Part shown: positions 12,377-13,895 of the stretch, one piece after another | Layout: each line of letters begins with the position of its first letter | Position numbering within the stretch: position 1 is the first letter of the stretch | Assembly (NCBI GenBank): GCA_937894565.1 | Contig: CALBHK010000139.1 | Span: 1 to 13,895, forward strand | Direction: 5' to 3' | DNA: 13,895 bases | From: an uncultured Chlamydiae bacterium | Lineage (GTDB): Bacteria; Chlamydiota; Chlamydiia; Chlamydiales; CALBHK01 | Made by a program: the position numbers and the translations under genes | Notes under the pieces: generated by a model | Databases searched by the model: none | Told to the model about the DNA's origin: nothing | Seen by the model: only the letters and a program-made list of their open reading frames with translations

Positions 12377-13500
12377 ACAGACATATGCAACTCCTCCATC
12401 AGACGAAGATGGAAATAACGTTTAAGCATCTGATAAGCGCTTGCCTTTTCTTCGATCAACCTTAAAAGCACAATCAGTCGATCTGTTTTACTTTTAATCA
12501 CATTGTGATCGCTGGCAACAAAATTGTGATGCATACGCATATAAGCCCAAAGACTTGTCAGCTCTTTGATTTCAGTCAAAATCTCTTCATTCCAGGCTTC
12601 GTGAGCGACCTGCATCAGCAAAATCACAATTTTATGCAAAAGCTCTTCTTCCGACCAGAAATAACAGCGCACATTAGAGCCGCTAATGCCCCATTTTTCA
12701 AGCAATTCCGGATCTAATCCTAACTTATCTACAAAAACAGCACTGACTGCAAGATAGAAAATTTTACGCGCCACTTCGCCATAATATTCATGATAATTGG
12801 GATTTTCTTTAAAAAGCTGATCCCCATCACTTTCGCAGCGTACTACAGAATCGACAGTGCTAAAAAAGCCATCGCACCACTTCCACATCATCTCGACACT
12901 GCGCCCATGTTTTAAATCGAGCAATCCCCTTAAAACTTGTTTCAGATCGCTGGAAGATTTGGAGCGTCTTAAATGGAAAATAGTTTCTAGACTTAAAGAT
13001 AAAAAGAGCAGCTTCTCTGCCCGACTCTCTTCTCCTGCTTCTTCTATATTTCTAATCACTGATAATTGACTATCCATATAAAAACGAATCGCGCGCATCG
13101 TTTTAATAAAAACAGGATCGGGGGTCTCTGCTGTATATAAATCTTCCAACAAACGTCCTGCTGCCTCATAAAGAGAATCAGGCATGGAGCTAAGATGAGC
13201 TGAATGCATCATGCTTCCTCCTTTTACATACGCATGTTCTATATCCCCATAATAAAAAAATGCAAAACACTCTTCGCTATTAGCAAAAGATTGAATAAAA
13301 GCAAGCAAATAGAGGGCATCCTCCATCATAGCGTGTAAACGCATAGGCTCTACTTTTGCAGCCACGTCCATTTGAGTGCACCCTTTGGGTAATTCTTTGT
13401 TTTTAAGGTCCACAGGATGAAGATGCACGAGATGCAAATCAATATTTCTATCTATCAATAGAGAGGGTAAATAGACATAAGGAAGAAATTCTTTTTTCAT
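12373..13500 (-). CDS. Hypothetical protein (375 aa), mostly helical
   Basis: I do not recognise the family. There is no signal peptide and no membrane segment. The N-terminal 50 residues look beta-rich (FLPYVYLPSLLIDRNIDLHL), and the rest is predominantly helical with Leu-rich amphipathic stretches, for example AEKLLFLSLSLETIFHLRR (about 161-179). It contains several Trp residues in the second half (WKWCDGFF, WAYMRMHHN). It is a cytosolic or secreted soluble protein by appearance. The start is well supported: AGGAGG lies 6 nt upstream of the ATG. Base composition resembles the housekeeping half of the window and not the AT-rich kinase region, so it probably marks the right border of that region. 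It is divergent from the truncated gene at 13644. Confidence 0.8.
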   Translation of the reverse strand: MKKEFLPYVYLPSLLIDRNIDLHLVHLHPVDLKNKELPKGCTQMDVAAKVEPMRLHAMMEDALYLLAFIQSFANSEECFAFFYYGDIEHAYVKGGSMMHSAHLSSMPDSLYEAAGRLLEDLYTAETPDPVFIKTMRAIRFYMDSQLSVIRNIEEAGEESRAEKLLFLSLSLETIFHLRRSKSSSDLKQVLRGLLDLKHGRSVEMMWKWCDGFFSTVDSVVRCESDGDQLFKENPNYHEYYGEVARKIFYLAVSAVFVDKLGLDPELLEKWGISGSNVRCYFWSEEELLHKIVILLMQVAHEAWNEEILTEIKELTSLWAYMRMHHNFVASDHNVIKSKTDRLIVLLRLIEEKASAYQMLKRYFHLRLMEELHMSV

Positions 13501-13586
13501 AAAAACCTCCTATTCATACTTCTACTTACGCAATTTGAATGCCAATTTCTTTCTTTTTTCCCGTTATTCATGTTATTCTTGAAATG

Positions 13587-13605
13587 AAACCTAAATTTTA
13601 GGTTT
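13587..13605. promoter_or_regulatory. Perfect palindrome in the divergent spacer
   Basis: AAACCTAAA and TTTAGGTTT flank a single T (13587-13605), followed by two more T. It lies between the divergent starts at 13500 and 13644, so an operator site is more natural than a terminator, but both are possible. A TGTTATTCT extended -10-like box lies just upstream (13571-13579). Confidence 0.35.
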
Positions 13606-13643
13606 TTCTCCTCTAAGATTCAGGTTAATATCAATAGGATCGC

Positions 13644-13851
13644 ATGCATATGATGAAGGAAGGCGTGGTTATTAAAATCTTTATAGGCGTCCAGCTTGTC
13701 TACCAGGTGCGTCTGCAAATCGAACAAAGCAAGACGTGGAAACAGATGCAAATAGAGAGGCAAAGCCAAAAAAAACACTACCAAATCGTCCCTTTTGAAG
13801 AAAAAGAGTATTTAGGGCTCTACTGTGAAGATCCCTCTTACGCGCTGCTGC
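13644..13851 (+). CDS. Hypothetical protein, N-terminal fragment (69 aa)
   Basis: An open frame starts at ATG 13644 with AGGA 6 nt upstream and stays open to the window end. The true sequence stops at 13851, after which the DNA is adapter. The visible residues begin MHMMKEGVVIKIFIGVQLVY and continue with a Gln/Lys-rich polar stretch and FEEKEYLGLYCEDPSYALL. No motif is recognisable in so short a piece. The apparent continuation IGRASCRERV is a translation of adapter and must not be read as protein. Confidence 0.6.
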
Positions 13852-13895
13852 AGATCGGAAGAGCGTCGTGTAGGGAAAGAGTGTCTTCGCCTGTG
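13852..13895 (+). other. Illumina TruSeq adapter and index (contig-end artefact)
   Basis: Positions 13852-13884 equal the reverse complement of the TruSeq P5-side adapter (begins AGATCGGAAGAGC, ends GAGTGT). The next eight bases, CTTCGCCT (13885-13892), equal the reverse complement of the TruSeq HT i5 index D505 (AGGCGAAG) as I remember the index list. The last three, GTG, are what the adapter continues with. This is untrimmed read-through and not genomic sequence. Confidence 0.97.

Noticed and set aside
1..13851. tRNA, rRNA, CRISPR array or complete insertion sequence
   Set aside because: I looked for cloverleaf-like segments, regular direct repeats with spacers, and transposase-like frames and found none. 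A tRNAscan-SE or Infernal run would be needed to exclude small RNAs.
13852..13895. Continuation of the last gene into IGRASCRERV...
   Set aside because: This is translated sequencing adapter, not protein sequence.

Overview
The window comes from a member of the Chlamydiota, most likely a lineage outside the Chlamydiaceae. Three things point there. It carries two small cysteine-rich lipoproteins followed by a large cysteine-rich protein with repeated DUF11-type domains, the OmcA/OmcB pair specific to chlamydiae. From memory, the order tpiA - xseA - xseB - dxs is also the order in Chlamydia trachomatis. The prolyl-tRNA synthetase is of the archaeal/eukaryotic-like type, unlike the one I recall from Chlamydiaceae. 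No species can be named from the sequence alone.

Left half (1-7000), housekeeping. On the minus strand are tpiA, secG and the first 251 codons of proS, packed closely. Diverging from tpiA across 76 bp is xseA-xseB (exonuclease VII, ATGA overlap). A small putative secreted protein follows, convergent with xseB. A 294-bp spacer with several palindromes leads to dxs and nadK, which look co-transcribed. The DXS protein carries an unusual glycine-rich insertion encoded around a G10 homopolymer.

Middle (7000-9510), outer envelope. Two tandem OmcA-like lipoproteins end at an intrinsic terminator. An OmcB-like protein of 542 aa follows, with its own terminator. In chlamydiae these proteins build the disulfide-linked outer envelope of the elementary body. 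This OmcB has an apparent lipobox and a Cys/Pro-rich N-terminus.

Right half (9510-12376), AT-rich accessory region. A roughly 160-bp foldback element lies upstream of a eukaryotic-type protein kinase. The kinase gene is split by a -1 frameshift exactly at a canonical slippery heptamer, A AAA AAG. All catalytic residues are present once the two frames are joined. Next come two copies of a palindromic terminator-like repeat. One of them is inserted inside a second, partial copy of the foldback element, and the first copy shows the uninterrupted site. Two tandem paralogous small membrane proteins flank this nested repeat.

Right edge (12373-13895). An unrecognised 375-aa protein lies on the minus strand, followed by the start of an unrecognised plus-strand gene. 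The last 44 bases (13852-13895) are not biological. They match the Illumina TruSeq adapter, an 8-base i5 index and the first three bases of the P5 side, so the real sequence stops at 13851.
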